The translations under genes were made by a program, and so were the position numbers. A DNA stretch of 64,000 nt from Stenopsyche tienmushanensis (Eukaryota; Arthropoda; Insecta; Trichoptera; Stenopsychidae): positions 1,674,001 to 1,738,000 of the forward strand of contig WACJ01000528.1 in assembly GCA_008973525.1 (NCBI GenBank), written 5' to 3'. Shown here in pieces: positions 22,581 to 32,590 of this stretch. Each line of letters begins with the position of its first letter. Position 1 is the stretch's first letter. The notes under the pieces are model-generated. The model was not told the DNA's origin. It ran no database searches and saw only the letters and a list, made by a program, of their open reading frames with translations.

Positions 22581-22787
22581 ATGCAAAGCATCGTGGCGAG
22601 TCAGTCGCCTTTTGAGGGTGAAGAAATCGACAAGCTTCGGAGATATTTCGCAGAATTTCAAATAAAGCTTAACAAATTACGTTTAACTGTAATTAGGCAT
22701 TTTCGCTTGTTAAGATATTCCAAAATGATACTCCAAAATGGCAAAAAGAAAGTCACCGAAGGAAGTGTAGTCGAAAATCAGGATTGA
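22581..22787 (+). CDS. hypothetical 68-residue protein or exon
   Basis: Unrecognised. The frame opens at a true ATG and encodes a charged, helical-looking protein: 'FEGEEIDKLRRYFAEFQ' near the N-terminus and a basic middle ('RLTVIRHFRLLRYSK'). A polyadenylation signal type sequence ('aaataaaa') lies about 50 bases after the stop at 22836-22843. GC content of the first half is higher than the flanks. The 'EEIDKLRRYF' stretch is reminiscent of the entering helix of an EF-hand, but no calcium loop follows, so I make no family call. It lies between a DDE mini-element and a hAT MITE. A retrocopy scrap is equally possible. Confidence 0.3.
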   Translation: MQSIVASQSPFEGEEIDKLRRYFAEFQIKLNKLRLTVIRHFRLLRYSKMILQNGKKKVTEGSVVENQD

Positions 22788-22876
22788 ATATTGGAGACTG
22801 CTTTCAAAGATACCACACAATGGAAAATATAATTTTTAAATAAAAACATGTTATTGTAACACATCATTATCTAAAC

Positions 22877-23155
22877 CAGCGGTTCTTGAACTTATGTAGT
22901 CTGTGGACCTCTTCTTAAGCAAAATTTCTTTTGCGGACCTCTTCAATTTTTTTTGGCAGACCCTATCCCAACTCTTTTGGCTTAATTTTTCAAACAAATA
23001 AACATTTCTTGGTCAAATATTAGACAAAATAGATATTCTTAAAATGTTTTCTGTAAATAATTCCATGAAAGTATTTTGTTCAAGTATAGAGACATGTTTT
23101 TTTTATATTTTCGCGGACTCCCAGAGATCCTCGGATTTCAGTTTAAGAGCCGCTG
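22877..23155. mobile_element. hAT MITE ('cagcggttct' family)
   Basis: Terminal inverted repeats 'cagcggttcttgaactta' and 'taagagccgctg' enclose 279 bases of 'cggac' rich filler. The 8-base flanks 'atctaaac' and 'gtcttagc' agree at 5 of 8 positions, as a decayed hAT target duplication would. The ends follow the common animal hAT form CAGNGGTTCT. A truncated inverted copy is at 34587-34712. No coding content. Confidence 0.75.
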
Positions 23156-24487
23156 GTCTTAGCATACATCTAATGTCAATAAAGAATTGATAAATCTTGT
23201 TTATGCTTCATAATCTTGCAAGTTATGTATCAGTGCTCTTTCAATGGAAAATCCATGTGTAAGACATCCTATATAATTAAACTTCAGTATTTTTTTGGAA
23301 CGCACACTATAATTTTGCAGGATCTTTGAACTTTCTATTACACGGATTTATATTGCAAGATGTTTTTGATATGATTCCATTTTTATAAAACTAAATTCAA
23401 AGTTCCACGATAAGAAAGTATACACAGTTACAACAACAAAACAATAAAAAATTTACAGAATATTAATTTTCTAATAGTATTATATAAATAAATATGTTGT
23501 CCTGTATATACAGGCCTATATAGGTCAATGAGCGTATTTCGAAAAATTATATACTTGAAAACACAAACCAAATATGTTCCATTTTAACTATGGTTTTTAT
23601 AATTATTTTCTTGCGATAAAACTGAAAAAATATAAAAATTTCTATATCTTGTATTTTCTATTCATTTATGGTAGGAATTATATGTGGCAATCTAAATTGA
23701 AGCATACTGTGTCAAACCAAATATTTATCATTTAATTTCCATTATAGGGTAAGCCCGTAGAATGGGGCAAAAAAATAAAATCCTTCATAGAGAGGTTGCT
23801 CTTTGTGTTTTTTTGCATATTGAAAATGTTATTTTTCCATTGATAATCGAAAAACATCTGAAACTGACAAAATCGATTTTTTTCCCCGCTCCTTTTTTCC
23901 ATCCAGAGGAATAATAGATGGTTCGTTTTCACAAAGCTCGCGCCATTAAAGCTCGGGGCTCCTCTCCCATGTCGCGCTCTCCACGTCTCTCTATTTTTTG
24001 GCTTGTGTCAATATTGTTTTTTAATTAATGAAAAACGATTCTGGGGCGCTTGCAAAAAATAGGACGATATTAAAAATATAGCGAGTAAATATTTTCAAAC
24101 GGTCCTGGACTCGTTGCAAATAGAATACGAATTAAATTGAATACATTTAAATACTGGCGGTATGTAATCGCGTTCGTCTCTGATGTTATCTGCTAAAAGA
24201 AAACCCTTTTCCTATTCATCGATCAACAAGGATGATCATACAATAGAATTCCTAAAAAATCTTTTATAAAATTATATATTACATGTATCAGTAAAATGGA
24301 AACAATAAATATATAAGGTTAAAGAATGTAAGTTTCCTATTGATAACCGATTAAGATGAAAATATTTGAACAATTTTTTTTTTCAGATTTGAAATGATTT
24401 ATGAGTTAGTTACGACATTGTCAATATTTTAATTGTTATTGCGAATCAATTTCATAAGCCTGATTTTTTATAATCAAATGAAAAAGT
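23156..24487. other. no recognised gene
   Basis: AT-rich. A moderately GC-richer patch lies at 23930-24010. Short minus-strand frames near 23732-23932 have no recognisable features. Confidence 0.45.
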
Positions 24488-25035
24488 CGTAGCATATCCC
24501 GAAATTAGGTGTACTAATATTTTTAGAAAAAGTTTTAAATATTGTTTGTAACACTTGTTAATTATTTTTCAACATAATCGCCATTTCGTTTAATGCATCT
24601 GGTAAGCCGTGTCACAAACTTCTTAATGCCCTCTTTGAAGAACTCTCCCACCAGCCCCTTCCCCCATTTCTGAACCTCTTTCTGCGCCTGTTTGTCGCCA
24701 AGGCCTGAAGGCGCCAAGTTAGAGGAATATGGGGATAGTTCAAAGTATCCCAACCAAATAAGTTCAAAAGCGCCTTGGTGTCTAAGACTGTGTGAAGACG
24801 AGCTTTGCCGTGCAATAAGCACACTCCCTTCGTCAGCATATCCTTATTTTGTTTTGAATGCTTCTTTTGTGATTTTTCAGGATCTTACAATATCGTTGTG
24901 CATTAATGGTCTCTCCCTGAGGCAGAAACTCAACCAAAATGATGCCTTTTCGGTCCCAAAACACTGAAACCATGATTTTTAATCCGAATTCATCCTATTA
25001 TTGTCATAGTACACTTACTTTCGGGATATGTCTCG
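24488..25035 (-). mobile_element. Mar-A mariner copy, 3' half
   Basis: Inverted ends 'gcatatcccgaaattagg' (24492) and 'acttactttcgggatatg' (to 25030) match those of the 476-804 copy. The right flank is TA (25036-25037); the left TA is changed to GT. Only the C-terminal half of the transposase remains between the ends, in minus orientation. Confidence 0.75.
24555..24985 (-). pseudogene. mariner transposase C-terminal half, Mar-A
   Basis: On the minus strand three frames together give 'MVSVFWDRKGIILVEFL' and 'QGETINAQRYCKIL', then 'MLTKGVCLLHGKARLHT', then 'WGKGLVGEFFKEGIKKF' and 'RLTRCIKRNGDYVEK', the usual C-terminus before the stop. The normal second catalytic block 'LLHDNARPH' reads 'LLHGKARLH' here, so the Asp is lost, and 'YSPDLAPSD' reads 'YSSNLAPSG', so the third is lost as well. 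Two frameshifts are present. It is clearly inactive. The two open frames at 24612-24839 and 24562-24822 overlap because of one of the shifts. Confidence 0.85.
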
Positions 25036-25253
25036 TAACATAAAGTAGAGTAAATTTTGAAAATATCAGTATACGCAAAGGCCATTCACCTCAAATTAAA
25101 TATATTGCATAAAAATTGGAATTCGTTATTAAAATCAGTTAATAATGAACAACATAACGTGGAGAAACAAGGTGGATAAAAAAGATAAAGGTCGGGTTCA
25201 GGTTCATTTTTTCTATGGTAGTTAAAGTCTCTTGGTAGGGTGACTGGTATTGT

Positions 25254-25450
25254 TTGGATTTGGTAGACATGCTTAAAGAAAGGGCTCATCGCCATTGGAG
25301 TTTCGCAGCTGGGGTATTTTCTATCATAATGTTTATACATTTAAAGAAAAAGAGAGAGAAAATAATCACATTCCAATTCAAGTCGCGCAAGAAACTTGCG
25401 GGCGTTGTTGACCGGCTCGCACTTGGTGGGTTTTATTATCAACATCTTTC
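25254..25450 (+). pseudogene. possible piggyBac-type transposase scrap
   Basis: The frame 25254-25511 begins in the middle of sequence and contains 'LVDMLKERAHRHWSF', then a hydrophobic run ('AAGVFSIIMFIHL') and basic residues. The layout resembles the piggyBac block 'GGVDL.DML...yR......W....f...ld....nA..ly', but key positions (GGVD, the NA.. motif) are not intact. No TTAA-flanked ends could be paired around it. Weak evidence; it may be coincidence. Confidence 0.25.
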
Positions 25451-25582
25451 ACGCAATCAGACATTAAAATGTGAATTTACGTACTACGTACTGCTATGCT
25501 TGCTTTGTTAAGAGATCCCCCCCTCTAACACTCAATATGGCCAACCCTAAAAAGAAACAAAAAACCACAGCCCGTTATTGTC

Positions 25583-25611
25583 ATAGTACACTTACTTTCG
25601 GGATATGCCTC
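25583..25611. repeat. isolated Mar-A terminal repeat
   Basis: The sequence 'acttactttcgggatatg' with ten further matching bases upstream duplicates the right end of the 24488-25035 copy, including sequence just inside it, about 570 bases further on. It is followed by TA. There is no transposase sequence beside it, so it is a solo end or the border of a larger lost copy. Confidence 0.65.
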
Positions 25612-25612
25612 G

Positions 25613-27639
25613 TATATAACCTCGTATACTTGAATGAATTGTGGGTGATGTGAGCGGTGGTTAATATTAAGAGGACCCGAAAGTATTCGAAAATTTAGTT
25701 AAAAAAAAGTTCAAATTAATTAATAATAACAAATTATTTGGTTATAGGAGTCCTTTGATCCCTTTTTTGTAAAAACTTTTCACCTTGTCTGTTTTGTTTT
25801 ATAAGGGCACGCATTGTCATGAACCAGTATAGTCTTCTTTCTGATGAATTAATATAGATATTTCTCTTATAATTTATGATATAAAACATTTAATTGTCGA
25901 CAAAGTTTATCCCGGTTTCATTAATTCATAATTCCCCACATATCCCACCATATGCACAAAATAAACTTTTTTTGTAGAAGGCCATTGATTTTTTTGTTGT
26001 ATATTATAGTAAATTATCTATTTCTCATCACCTATATAATGCTATTCAAACTAGTTGAATCGAAGAACGGAAAGCAGTTAAAAAAACAAACATTTATTTG
26101 CGTAAACAAATTGAATTCGAAATCATTATTAGTCGATAAATTTGGGCTAACGATCTATACAATCGTGCGATGCATGCGGGGAAGCTCTCCGTCTCAGTCT
26201 CCCGAACTGCGCTAAGTTCTTTCTGTCTCTGTCTGTCTCCGAGCTTCGATGTACAAGAGTGCTCTTTCTGAATAGTGGAGGGGGTTACGGAGGGTCCTCG
26301 TAATTACTCCCGTAGGGGTTTAAAATCAAATCGCTCGTTCAGAAAACGAAATCAGATGCTTGAACACAAACTACATAAATTAGTATCTATTTACAAATAT
26401 AAATTTAAAATTCTGAAGGACTACAAAAGCTCGACCAGAACCACACGATTATGTCTGTATGCGTCGATTGCGCAATATGAAACGCTTTTCGTAAATTTGC
26501 TCTGAATAAATAAATTTCCAATCTAATTTCTTCGGTCATTTATTCAATAATGAACGCAGAGTAAATAGTCGATATTTGGCATAATCGAAGAGGAAGTCTC
26601 AATATTTACCCTCGGCGTACATCCAAATTGAATAACCGCCGATTTGACGTAGCGCCATATTTATAAAGCTGCAAATTTTCGATTAATTTTGCGAACACAA
26701 ATTTATACACATATATATTTTGTTTTTGTTTAATCATATCACAAATAGGATGTAATCTTCGCAGCGCGTTTGCTTCCGCTTATTCAAATTATGACTTTAA
26801 TATGAAATTCCGGAATGGATTGTTTATGTTGCTCGTTTGACATGGGGGGGAGTTATTGAGGCTTAAAATTAAATTTTGGATGACTTAATGTACTTTTATA
26901 TGTTTTGACAAGCATACACATCAAGGGTCTATGGCGGTGCCTCTACTAACATTCGTTTTTGCGGACCCGAATGTCGTAATATTCGTAAATATTCCGACTT
27001 GATTTTCATGCTTTCGACCATAAAAGTTAATCAATCTCAAGCTATCATCTGACTCATGATCGATCAACGGCGTTTTTGATCATATTTAATCAGAATGAAT
27101 CCTCTCTTGAATGTGAAATTTCATTCATTTCCAAGCCAATTCAATATTTTCAATACTTTAATATAACTAATATTTTGGTAATATCCCGACCATTTTCTGA
27201 TACTGATTTATGGTCAATATTTTAGGATTATAGTAGTCATAATTCGGCAGCGGTTTTATAGATATTGGAAATTGCGTAAAAAGTTGTTTGACTTACATAT
27301 TTTATTGCTTAAAGCCGACTTGTGTGTCCTAGCATATGCATGTATACTACATGCTATCCTGCGGGATAATTTACGGATTTTGAGCATTTCTTGTTCAGGA
27401 TTTCCACAATATATAATTTATATATTATTTAAATTGTATACAAGCCATTAAAGGTGATTTAGGGTTGTCTCATAGTTTTTTTAGCAAAACATTCTGACTA
27501 ATACATCACAAAATAGATACAGCCACGTAGCAAACATCATTCAATGGACAGACCTGATGATCTTAATTGAATTTATTTAAAAATAAGATGGACACATCAA
27601 GACCCAATGGGGTATATAAACATTTATCAAAACAGAGTG
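25613..27639. other. no recognised gene; GC-richer patch
   Basis: 26160-26340 is GC-richer ('ctccgtctcagtctcccg' and similar pyrimidine tracts) and unlike its flanks. A 76-codon frame follows (26275-26505) with no domain. Remaining sequence is AT-rich without element ends. A possible mariner-like end 'ttagggttgtctcatag' is at 27458, without a convincing partner. Confidence 0.4.
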
Positions 27640-28330
27640 TGTTCAGAAAGTTTAAAATGCACCCTTTAAAAGTCACCAGCGAGCTTTTGTGATCCTGTTT
27701 TTGAGGCAATGCAAACACGGTACAAAGGATCGTTCTATGGATTACTATCAAACATTGCGTTAAACTTGGAAAGTCCGCCACCAAAACGTCTCTTTTAATT
27801 AAGCAGACCTCTAGGAGTGATTGCTAGTTCAAATCATAAGTTCTCCGATGGCACAAGATGTCTGAGAGAAGGTCGCTGACAAATGCTCCTGAATATACTA
27901 AAATATGACTTTTGTGCATGATTATTTGAACTCTGACCAACGGTTAAGCCTTCAATGAATATCAGAAATTCTAAACATAACAAAAACAAACGTTTATCGC
28001 TTTTTAACCAAATATTTGAACACACAGACCCATGGAAACTTCATCACGACAACGCGCCTTTGTTGTCAATGACTTCCTGGCCAGGAAAAGCATCTCATTG
28101 GTTCTCCAGCCTCCCTATAGACCTGACCTGGCCGTCCCAGGCTTTTTTTGTTTTCTCATCTAAAAGGAGTATTGAAAGAGAAATATTATGATACGATTTA
28201 ACCCATACAACCTCATGTTACATCAGGATGCCTTCCAACCCTGGTATCACTTATTCCAGAAGTATATCAACGTTAGAAAGTTCTATTCCGAAGATTTTTG
28301 ACTAATTTTACAAATATGTTCAATGCACAT
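27640..28330 (+). mobile_element. Mar-E mariner copy, internally deleted
   Basis: A decayed mariner of another lineage. 'gtgttcagaaagtttaaaat' at 27637 resembles a mariner terminus, although a matching right end was not found. It retains N-terminal coding sequence joined directly to the second catalytic block, so the middle third of the gene was deleted. It stops before the Tigger-like element at 28462. Confidence 0.65.
27726..28270 (+). pseudogene. mariner transposase, Mar-E
   Basis: Several frames give the family blocks in order: 'TIKHCVKLGKSATKT' (the 'ikFcvKLGkSatET' N-terminal helix), 'VLRWHKMSERRSL' (the 'vfrWhkrF.eGR.sl' block), 'NSDQRLSL' then 'ISEILNITKTNVYRFL' (the second helix-turn-helix, '..drRlTv..ia.elni....v..iL'), and then, after a deletion, 'WKLHHDNAP' with the second catalytic Asp. 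The third catalytic block is only traceable as 'PIDLTWPSQAFFVFS', degraded from 'YSPDLAPCDFFLF'. Stops and shifts are numerous. The sequence belongs to the SETMAR/GVQW-like mariners. Confidence 0.8.
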
Positions 28331-28461
28331 TTTTTAATGAATTTGGAATGTAAAATGTTAATAAAAATAAAATAATTCCATAACCTTTAAATGCTTTCTG
28401 CCTTTATTCTCAAAAAGCATACATATTTTTTCCTCATTAGTATGAACAAAAAAGGTATATA

Positions 28462-29290
28462 CAGTCTAACCTCTTTTTGTGCGACTTTTTTTGTGCGATT
28501 TCGAAGTTATGCGGTTTTATTTAAATATTTTTTTTCCTTTAATTTCATAAAGGGTATGTATCGAGATATTTTGGATAAAATGAATAAAATAGGAAATAAA
28601 TCATCAATACTAATACAAAATTTGGAAAAAATATAAAATTTGGGACTGTATAAATCAAATTGCATCTGCATTCTCCAAAGGAATTTTCAAAATTCTATCG
28701 GGCCTACCATAATGAAATTTTTTTAACGCGTTTTTTCCAAGTTTTAATTAATTAATTAAATTCAAACTGAGTACGAATCCTTTATTGTTGTCTATTGTTC
28801 CTGGCAGATTTATGTAAAAAAAATGACGTGATTGATTTTTTTTTAAACAGTTAGGGACTATAGTGGCATCTTTACTAATTATGAATTATATTGTTGGAAA
28901 AATAAAATCTACACAGAACAATGATGACATTGAAACTGGCTATACTATTTTTTCCAAAGAAGAGAGCGATTTTGAGTCATATCGAAAATTATCATACAGC
29001 GATGACAGTTTGTAATAAAAAAAACAGTATTTCTCTAGGTGGATATCGGGCATTTGAGATGTCAGACATCCTTAAATTTTTACTAATGATGCAAGACGTC
29101 CTTTAAATGTTAAAAAAAATGTTATTTTTTAATTACCTTACTGTTTTCCCGTTTTTTTTATTAACTTTTTTTATGCGATTTTGGATATATTATATATAGG
29201 TGTTTCAAAGTTATGCGATTTTTAAAATCATAGCTTTATTTGTGCGATTTTCCACGGAACGCATCTACCGCACAAAAAAAGGTTGAAGTG
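28462..29290 (+). mobile_element. Tigger-like element, both ends present
   Basis: TA-flanked (28460-28461 and 29291-29292). Left end 'cagtctaacctctttttgtg', right end 'cgcacaaaaaaaggttgaag'. Family signatures 'gtgcgatttcgaagttatgcgg' at the left and 'tttcaaagttatgcgatttt' at the right are both in place. Internally it shares 'cctaccataatgaaat' and 'acgcgtttttt' with the copies at 44545 and 60078. A C-terminal scrap reads 'TGYTIFSKEESDFESY'. About 829 bases, non-autonomous. Confidence 0.8.
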
Positions 29291-29641
29291 TATTATTACT
29301 TGATGTTCTTGTGCGATTAGCGAAAATTCATGCCAAACAAAAATATCAATTCAATTAAAGTACTTCTAAACTTTTGACCATAAAAAAACCATTTTTAATT
29401 TATAGTTCTTCGATTATTAGTCGAAGATAATAATTCACTAATTATGTCAGCAGATTATCATCCAATTTTAAGAGATTTGTTTTCTGGAAATATTCCTGTA
29501 GTCCCGTATGACATATATTTTGTAGCCTTGTTTGATTTTATTCCCTGGTTGAATAAAAACATCATGTGTTGACATTAATTCTCTTTGGCGGTTGGTTTTG
29601 TGTTAATAAATATTGAAAAAAAGTAATTTCAAAAATATATA

Positions 29642-29925
29642 CGAGGGTGATTCAAATTTAATCCGGAATTTTACTGTACAAATCTATTGATGATATATAA
29701 AATATAAATGGATTTTTTTTAAATTTTTCTACATAGTTCACATCATTAGTATTGATCCCGCCATTGAAGAAACAAGGTGAGAAGTAGCATCTTCTGTTGC
29801 GCAACGCGAAATTATACGTTTTCATATTAACAGCCTTAGCGTTGTTTATCAGCTGACAGTAGTTGGCTTCATTCATCGTCTATTTTTCATGTAGAAAATC
29901 AATCAATAAATTTATTTCGAATCGT
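29642..29925 (-). mobile_element. Mar-D mariner copy, deletion derivative
   Basis: The 3' end is at 29642 ('cgagggtgattcaaattta') after TA (29640-29641). On the minus strand the remnant reads 'ANYCQLINNAKAVNMK' (the block before the second catalytic Asp), then jumps to 'FFNGGINTNDVNYVEK' and 'FKKNPFIFYISSIDLYSK', the C-terminal end read through into the terminal region. The catalytic residues are deleted. The open frame is 29658-29876. The same lineage is at 46505 and 57104. Confidence 0.7.
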
Positions 29926-31338
29926 TTATTCATAACTATCTATAGTTGTAGCAAAAATATCCTTGAAAAGATTGGATTTTTATTGAATAAAATATAAAAT
30001 GAAACTTTGAATTATGTAAAATCAATACCAATGCAAATCAAAGAGATTCCACTTTATCGAATATCCGTATAAAAATTATGATCTCAATCTCAAATTTGGT
30101 ACAGCATAATATTTTTTATGCAAATTATACGTAATTTGATTAAGCATCCCTAATAATTTCGTAGACTGGAATTGGGCTATTACTGTGAATTAACAAGATA
30201 ATTTATTGTCCCACCAACAATCAGCGTTGGGTTGCACAGAAATTATATCCTGCCATTTGTTGTTCGTCGTTAGAGGCAAAATATTCATCCATCCACAGCA
30301 CTCCTACAATATCATCTAATACTATACATAGTCACATGTAGGCTGCCATTTTTTAAAAATATTTGATAGTTAAATACAAAATGAAAACAAATTAAAGCTC
30401 AATTCTTTTTTGAATGTTTGAAAAAAGTCGTTCCGTTCATGTCGTTTATTATTCAAGATGTTATTAGTTCATGCCGCGAAATGAAGCTGTTACATTTCGG
30501 CATTCATTAAAAAGAGAATTTTAATAAAAGAGCCCAACACCAACGGTCGAGGCCCAAGAAATATTTTCATAATATAATATTATCCTTAATGTTGTAATAT
30601 ATAATTTGTACGGGCTTGCTCCTGTTATTTCCTTGTTTTATTATATAAATATATACGAGCGTAAAAAATTGCGCAATAAAAGTGTCAAACAATTATTTTT
30701 TTTTTATGAAAAAAGAGTATATTTGTAATATTTAAATTTTTAGATCCAAGCATGGACAACCATTTGTGCAAAGTTCCATTAATCTAATATTTAAGTTCAA
30801 TCACTTCCTATTATTCAATGTATGTTCATCATTATTTAGCAATGTTGGTGTTCTAAATTCCTATTACTCGTTAATTTCAAAGTATTGTTATAAAAATTCA
30901 AGTAGAAATTAAATTTTGAATTGATGAAGCAGAAGTCTCCGGACCGCTCCCCGCTGTGTTCGCCGAGATTGCTACACTCGCACGCGGGTTCGTTTTGCTA
31001 TCGGGTCGTAATGGAACCGAGTGGTGGAATGGAGGTGGATGGATGCAAACAGAAATACTCTCCTCTTAACTGTTTTTTTTTTATTACGACGTAAGAGATC
31101 TGGATACGGGAAGAACGTCTTCCCGCAGCACCACTGGATCGATAGCGATGTACGCGCAAGAAGCAATATATGTCGTCGCAATGTGTCATAAAACCATAGT
31201 CATAAAACAGATCGATAAAACAGTCGTATTACAAAAGGGTTTAGATGCTTTTTGTGTTGTTATAATATGCGATTTCACTGTAATTACGTTACTCTTTGTT
31301 CATCCTGTTAAATCAATTTGCTTATATATTTCTATATA
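29926..31338. other. no recognised gene
   Basis: AT-rich. The patch 30930-31190 is GC-richer, with overlapping minus-strand frames (30972-31189) rich in Arg and Ser and no domain. No element ends are seen. Confidence 0.45.
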
Positions 31339-31493
31339 CATTCAAAACTCTTTTTGTGCGATTTCGAAGTTATGCGGGTTTTTTTCAATGCATTTTTTTT
31401 TGCAATTTTTCTTACTAGAAGTAAAAATATATATGGAGCAGAAAGCTCAATAATGCATCAGGTTACTTGCATTTATAACATAACAATGAGAAG

Positions 31494-31566
31494 GTATTAT
31501 TTCTTCCACCAAATACAACAAGCATAATTCAGCATTTGGATCAAGAGATAATTGCTATTTTCAAAA
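31494..31566 (+). pseudogene. Tigger/pogo transposase catalytic scrap
   Basis: Reads 'FLPPNTTSIIQHLDQEII' then 'AIFKK'. This is the hallmark pogo/Tigger/jerky block 'LPPNtTsliQPlDqGvia.fK' near the third catalytic Asp of the DDE superfamily domain. The reading is then cut by the inserted Helitron-like sequence. It is the evidence for assigning all 'cacttaaacctc' elements in this window to the Tigger group. About 24 codons remain. Confidence 0.85.
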
Positions 31567-31911
31567 AATAGCGATGAAACTTTGGTGAGTTATTGGGCGT
31601 ATATTCAACAATGTTTTTAAATGTGTTATATAAAAATGACTGTCTATATGTATGTACTGTATACGCTTCAATATCATTCAATCGATTGCGATGAAATTTC
31701 GGAGAGTTGTCGTGCGCTATTTGTTTTGCGAGACGTTTAACGGATGCACCATATTGGCGCATATTGGTCTGGTGAAGTGAAGTGGGGCCGCGGAGATGGG
31801 GAGAGAAAGGATGCGCATGCAATGCGATGGCTGAGCTCCACTCACGGGAGAGAGGGAGACAGTCGGCCTTCGAGGCAAGAGGCATTGCAACGTATCCTGG
31901 ATACTCGCTAG
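31567..31911 (+). mobile_element. Helitron-like insertion with 3' hairpin and CTAG end
   Basis: The 3' terminus shows 'gtatcc-t-ggatac', a hairpin, then 'tcgCTAG' followed by T, which is the canonical Helitron 3' end (hairpin about ten bases before CTRR, insertion next to T). The 5' part shares 'gatgaaactttggtgagtta' with 47592-47795 in inverted orientation, and the phrase 'cgatgaaatttcgg' belongs to the same repeat grammar as 1-190. It is GC-richer than its host (31730-31900). A 114-codon minus frame (31541-31885) is a repeat artefact. Confidence 0.55.
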
Positions 31912-32269
31912 TTTTTTTTATAAAATAAAATAAATAAAGATTTCAAATGATTTTTTATGCCTTATTGTTTTAGCATTTTTGTGCGATTTTGGGTATATTT
32001 TATATATAGGAGTTTCAAAGTTATGCGGTTTTTAAAATCTATGGAACGCATCTTCCCTTTTTGTATGTAAGTTTTTTTTTGCTTTTTTTATGCGATTTTC
32101 CACGGAACTCATCCGCACAAAAAAAGGTTTAGGCGTATTTGTTATTTACCAGCCTGGAATTCTCAGAATTCAACTTGTTTTCTTGTGTTATTTACCCTAT
32201 TCTGGGATTTCCAAACTTCCGACCAATAATCTTCAAGACAATATTTCGTTTCGGTATCCATATCATCCA

Positions 32270-32590
32270 GTTTAGGTCACAAGAAATTGCTAATCATCAA
32301 TACAGACTGATGATTACGCCAGATCAAAATCCCCATCAGTGACTTTCTCGGGATGCATTTGGTGTTTGTATATCTTGTGTAAATTGGTTCCGATAATTTT
32401 GCTTATTCACACATCCATTCATCCAAAAATTGGCATCATCGCTAAAGATCACACTATGTGCGGAACTTTTCTCGAACGAAGCACTGATTTTGAAAATAAA
32501 ATTTGATAATATGCATACATTGCTTAACACAAAGATCTTCCACGATAATTTGCCATTTACTGCTAAATATTTGACAATCAATTTGACAGA
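32270..32590 (-). pseudogene. DDE transposase fragment (first catalytic Asp)
   Basis: Minus-strand frame 32336-32581 contains 'SAHSVIFSDDANFWMNG' followed by 'CVNKQNYRNQF'. This matches the block 'kIiFSDEAhFwLnGyVNkQNcRiW', in which the first catalytic Asp sits in 'FSDE'. After a stop the same frame continues 'WGF' and 'SGVIISLY', equivalent to the 'VWCgfwsgGIIGPYFF' block. It is probably the upstream half of the same family whose C-terminal 'DLTPLDFF' block occurs at 3965, 6010, 19185 and 22219. The gene is dead. The segment upstream of the catalytic block is not recognisable. Confidence 0.75.

Larger units (their letters stand above)
31339..32135 (+). mobile_element. Tigger-like element interrupted by a Helitron-like piece
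   Basis: TA-flanked (31337-31338 and 32136-32137). Left end 'cattcaaaactctttttgtg', right end 'cgcacaaaaaaaggtttagg'. This copy alone keeps a diagnostic catalytic piece (31494-31566). A Helitron-like insertion occupies about 31567-31911, after which the 3' signature ('gtgcgattttgggtatattt', 'tttcaaagttatgcgg') resumes. Confidence 0.8.

Noticed and set aside
31541..31885. 114-codon minus-strand open frame
   Set aside because: It lies across the Helitron-like insertion and the Tigger junction; parts recur in another frame at 47592. It is an artefact of GC-rich repeat sequence.
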